Assembly: GCA_017403265.1 (NCBI GenBank)
Contig: JAFQOJ010000059.1
Span: 1-39,526, forward strand
Direction: 5' to 3'
From: Clostridia bacterium
Lineage (GTDB): Bacteria > Bacillota > Clostridia > Oscillospirales > Acutalibacteraceae
DNA: 39,526 bases
Shown: piece by piece, positions 37,865 to 39,526 of the stretch
Layout of the letters: the number at the start of each line of letters is the position of its first letter
How positions within the stretch are numbered: position 1 is the first letter of the stretch
Made by a program: the position numbers and the translations under genes
Notes under the pieces: generated by a model
Database searches by the model: none
What the model was told of the DNA's origin: nothing
What the model saw: the letters and a program-made list of their open reading frames with translations, nothing else

Positions 37865-39526
37865 ATGGAACAAATAAAGGAACTTGATTTTAAAATTAAG
37901 GAAATTGCTGGGCGTATTAGAGAACTGCGCGAAATTGAAAATTTATCGGTTGCCGATATGGCTACAAGAACGGGTGTTAGTGAAGAAGAATATCTAGCTT
38001 GTGAAAAAGGCGAAAGTGATTTACACTTTGCCTTTATTTACCGATGTGCCAATGCATTTAATGTTGACGTTACCGATATTATCGAAGGTTATAGTCCTAG
38101 GCTTAAATCATTTACTGTAACCCGTAAGGGTGAAGGTCAGCGCATAGAAAAAGCACACGGTATGACCTATTATAACTTAGCTTCAGCTTTTAAAAACAGA
38201 ATAGCCGAGCCGCTTTATGTAAAAAGCGTTTATAGCGAAGAGGCTCAAACCAAGGAAATAGAGCTTACAACCCACTCAGGTCAAGAATGCGACCTTATTA
38301 TTTCAGGTCACTTAAAGGTACAGGTTGGTAACCATACCGAAGTTTTAGGTCCTGGGGATAGCATTTATTTTGACTCTAATACACCCCACGGTATGATTGC
38401 CGTAAACGGTGAAGACTGTACCTTCTACGCTATTGTTCTTAACCCAACAGGTGAGCCTATCCCTGAATTAGAGCCTGATAAGACGATTGACGGTAAGGTA
38501 TCAACCCGTATTCGTAAGGACCGCAAGGAGCGCATTTATAGCAAGTATATCGATGTTGAAGAAAACGAAAACGGCACACCTACTTCTATAAGTTTCAAGA
38601 ATACCGAAAAGTTTAACTTCGCTTTCGATTTAGTAGATGCTTTGGCTGAAAAAGAGCCTGAAAAGCTTGCTATGTTACATATCTCGCGCGACGGTACAGA
38701 ACGTCGCTTTACCTTTAAGGATATTAAAAAGGCGTCTAACCAATGCGCTAATTATTTTAAGTCCTTAGGCATTAAAAAAGGCGATAGGGTAATGCTGGTT
38801 CTTAAAAGGCATTATCAGTTCTGGTACTGTATGATGGCGCTTAACAAGCTTGGCGCGGTTGTTATTCCCGCTACAAATCAGTTGCAAGAGCACGATTTCG
38901 AGTACCGCTTTAAGTCGGCAGGGGTGACCGCTATTGTTTGTACTGCTGATGGCGACACCGCCGCTCAGGTTGATTTAGCTGCCCAAAAATGCCCCGAGTT
39001 AAAGCATAAAATGATAGTTAACGGCAAGCGTGACGGTTGGCGCACATTTGATGAAGAATATCCCCTTTATTCAACCCGCTTCAAGCGTACCGAGGATTCA
39101 CCCTGCGGTGAAGATTTAATGCTTATGTACTTTACTTCTGGTACAAGCGGTTATCCGAAAATCGCAGCACACAACTATAAATACCCGCTCGGTCATTTCC
39201 ATACTGCAAAGTATTGGCACGATGTTGACCCCGAAGGCTTACATTTTACCATTTCTGATACAGGTTGGGCGAAGGCTATGTGGGGTAAATTATACGGTCA
39301 ATGGTTAGCAGAAGCTGCAATCTTTGTGTATGATTTTGACCGTTTTGATGCGGCAGAAATTTTACCGATGTTTGCAAAGCATCAAATTACTACCTTCTGT
39401 GCACCGCCTACAATGCTTCGTATGCTTATTAAACAGGATATTTCCAAATATGATTTATCGTCAGTAAAGCATATGACTACTGCGGGTGAGGCACTTAATC
39501 CCGAAGTTTACCGTCAGTTTGAAAAA
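37865..39526 (+). CDS. XRE-HTH + cupin + acyl-CoA synthetase fusion, copy 2 (cut by window end)
   Basis: Open from ATG 37865 (GGAGGAG seven bases upstream) to the last base of the window, 554 codons without a stop. It is a full-length-type paralogue of the gene at 35229: HTH with IRELREIENLSVADMATRTG, cupin with THSGQECDLIISGHLKVQVG and GDSIYFDSNTPHGMIAV, and the synthetase domain through YFTSGTSGYPK, TISDTGWAKAMWGKLYGQWL and TTAGEALNPE. The missing end should hold the GFGQTE and C-terminal lysine motifs. The acid-pocket region is similar but not identical (KYWHDVDPEG versus KYWHCCERDG), so the two may favour different acids, as their leaders may favour different tRNAs. Confidence 0.9.
   Translation, partial: MEQIKELDFKIKEIAGRIRELREIENLSVADMATRTGVSEEEYLACEKGESDLHFAFIYRCANAFNVDVTDIIEGYSPRLKSFTVTRKGEGQRIEKAHGMTYYNLASAFKNRIAEPLYVKSVYSEEAQTKEIELTTHSGQECDLIISGHLKVQVGNHTEVLGPGDSIYFDSNTPHGMIAVNGEDCTFYAIVLNPTGEPIPELEPDKTIDGKVSTRIRKDRKERIYSKYIDVEENENGTPTSISFKNTEKFNFAFDLVDALAEKEPEKLAMLHISRDGTERRFTFKDIKKASNQCANYFKSLGIKKGDRVMLVLKRHYQFWYCMMALNKLGAVVIPATNQLQEHDFEYRFKSAGVTAIVCTADGDTAAQVDLAAQKCPELKHKMIVNGKRDGWRTFDEEYPLYSTRFKRTEDSPCGEDLMLMYFTSGTSGYPKIAAHNYKYPLGHFHTAKYWHDVDPEGLHFTISDTGWAKAMWGKLYGQWLAEAAIFVYDFDRFDAAEILPMFAKHQITTFCAPPTMLRMLIKQDISKYDLSSVKHMTTAGEALNPEVYRQFEK

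Overview
The window is a chromosome segment of an AT-rich, endospore-forming Firmicute, most likely an uncultured clostridium near Oscillospiraceae/Ruminococcaceae. The evidence is spoIIID, three T-box leaders, mreBCD with a class B PBP, GatCAB-dependent tRNA amidation, strong Shine-Dalgarno sites, frequent TTG/GTG starts and sigma-A promoters with 17-bp spacers. No rRNA, CRISPR array, insertion sequence or complete prophage was seen.

Layout. (1) 1-2013: tRNA-Leu(GAG), a P-loop ATPase-like gene and RNase P RNA (rnpB). (2) 2014-6035: a small accessory region with a MuF-like/barnase toxin and barstar immunity protein between two copies of the rnpB terminator hairpin, a possible RRXRR-like protein, a ribbon-helix-helix regulator divergent from a lipoprotein, a zinc-ribbon membrane protein, relics of AbrB/SpoVT-type genes and dispersed short repeats. 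(3) 6036-8281: prfC with a DUF1287 gene. (4) 8393-11334: rpmG-secE-nusG-rplK-rplA, with an unusually long SecE. (5) 11387-25467, minus strand: a probable long transcription unit polA - (LMW phosphatase-RimI fusion) - tsaD - lipid kinase - mreB-mreC-mreD-mrdA - minD - mgsA - hisS - aspS, with an internal promoter before minD. (6) 25526-30594: a T-box, apparently reading Asn, controls an AspRS-GatC fusion, a divergent gatA and gatB. A type I asparaginase converges on this operon. (7) 31811-34886: an XRE regulator, spoIIID with a sigma-E-like promoter, an OpgB-like phosphoglycerol transferase and a TIM-barrel protein. (8) 34895-39526: two tandem paralogous genes, each with its own promoter and T-box, encoding XRE-HTH + cupin + acyl-CoA synthetase fusions. 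The second runs off the window.

How the parts fit. The most distinctive systems concern tRNA sensing. In the 25.5-30.6 kb operon the specifier (AAC) and the T-box acceptor base (C, matching G73) both fit tRNA-Asn. The operon makes the enzymes that would charge tRNA-Asn with Asp and amidate it, so it looks like a self-sensing Asn-tRNA supply unit. Its GatA, however, has lost the GGSSGGS signature that carries the cis-serine of the amidase triad. In the 35-39.5 kb locus, tRNA sensing is attached to acyl-CoA synthetases that carry their own DNA-binding and cupin domains. The acceptor base there (U) implies a tRNA with A73, and alignment of the two leaders suggests, tentatively, the branched-chain amino acids Ile and Val.
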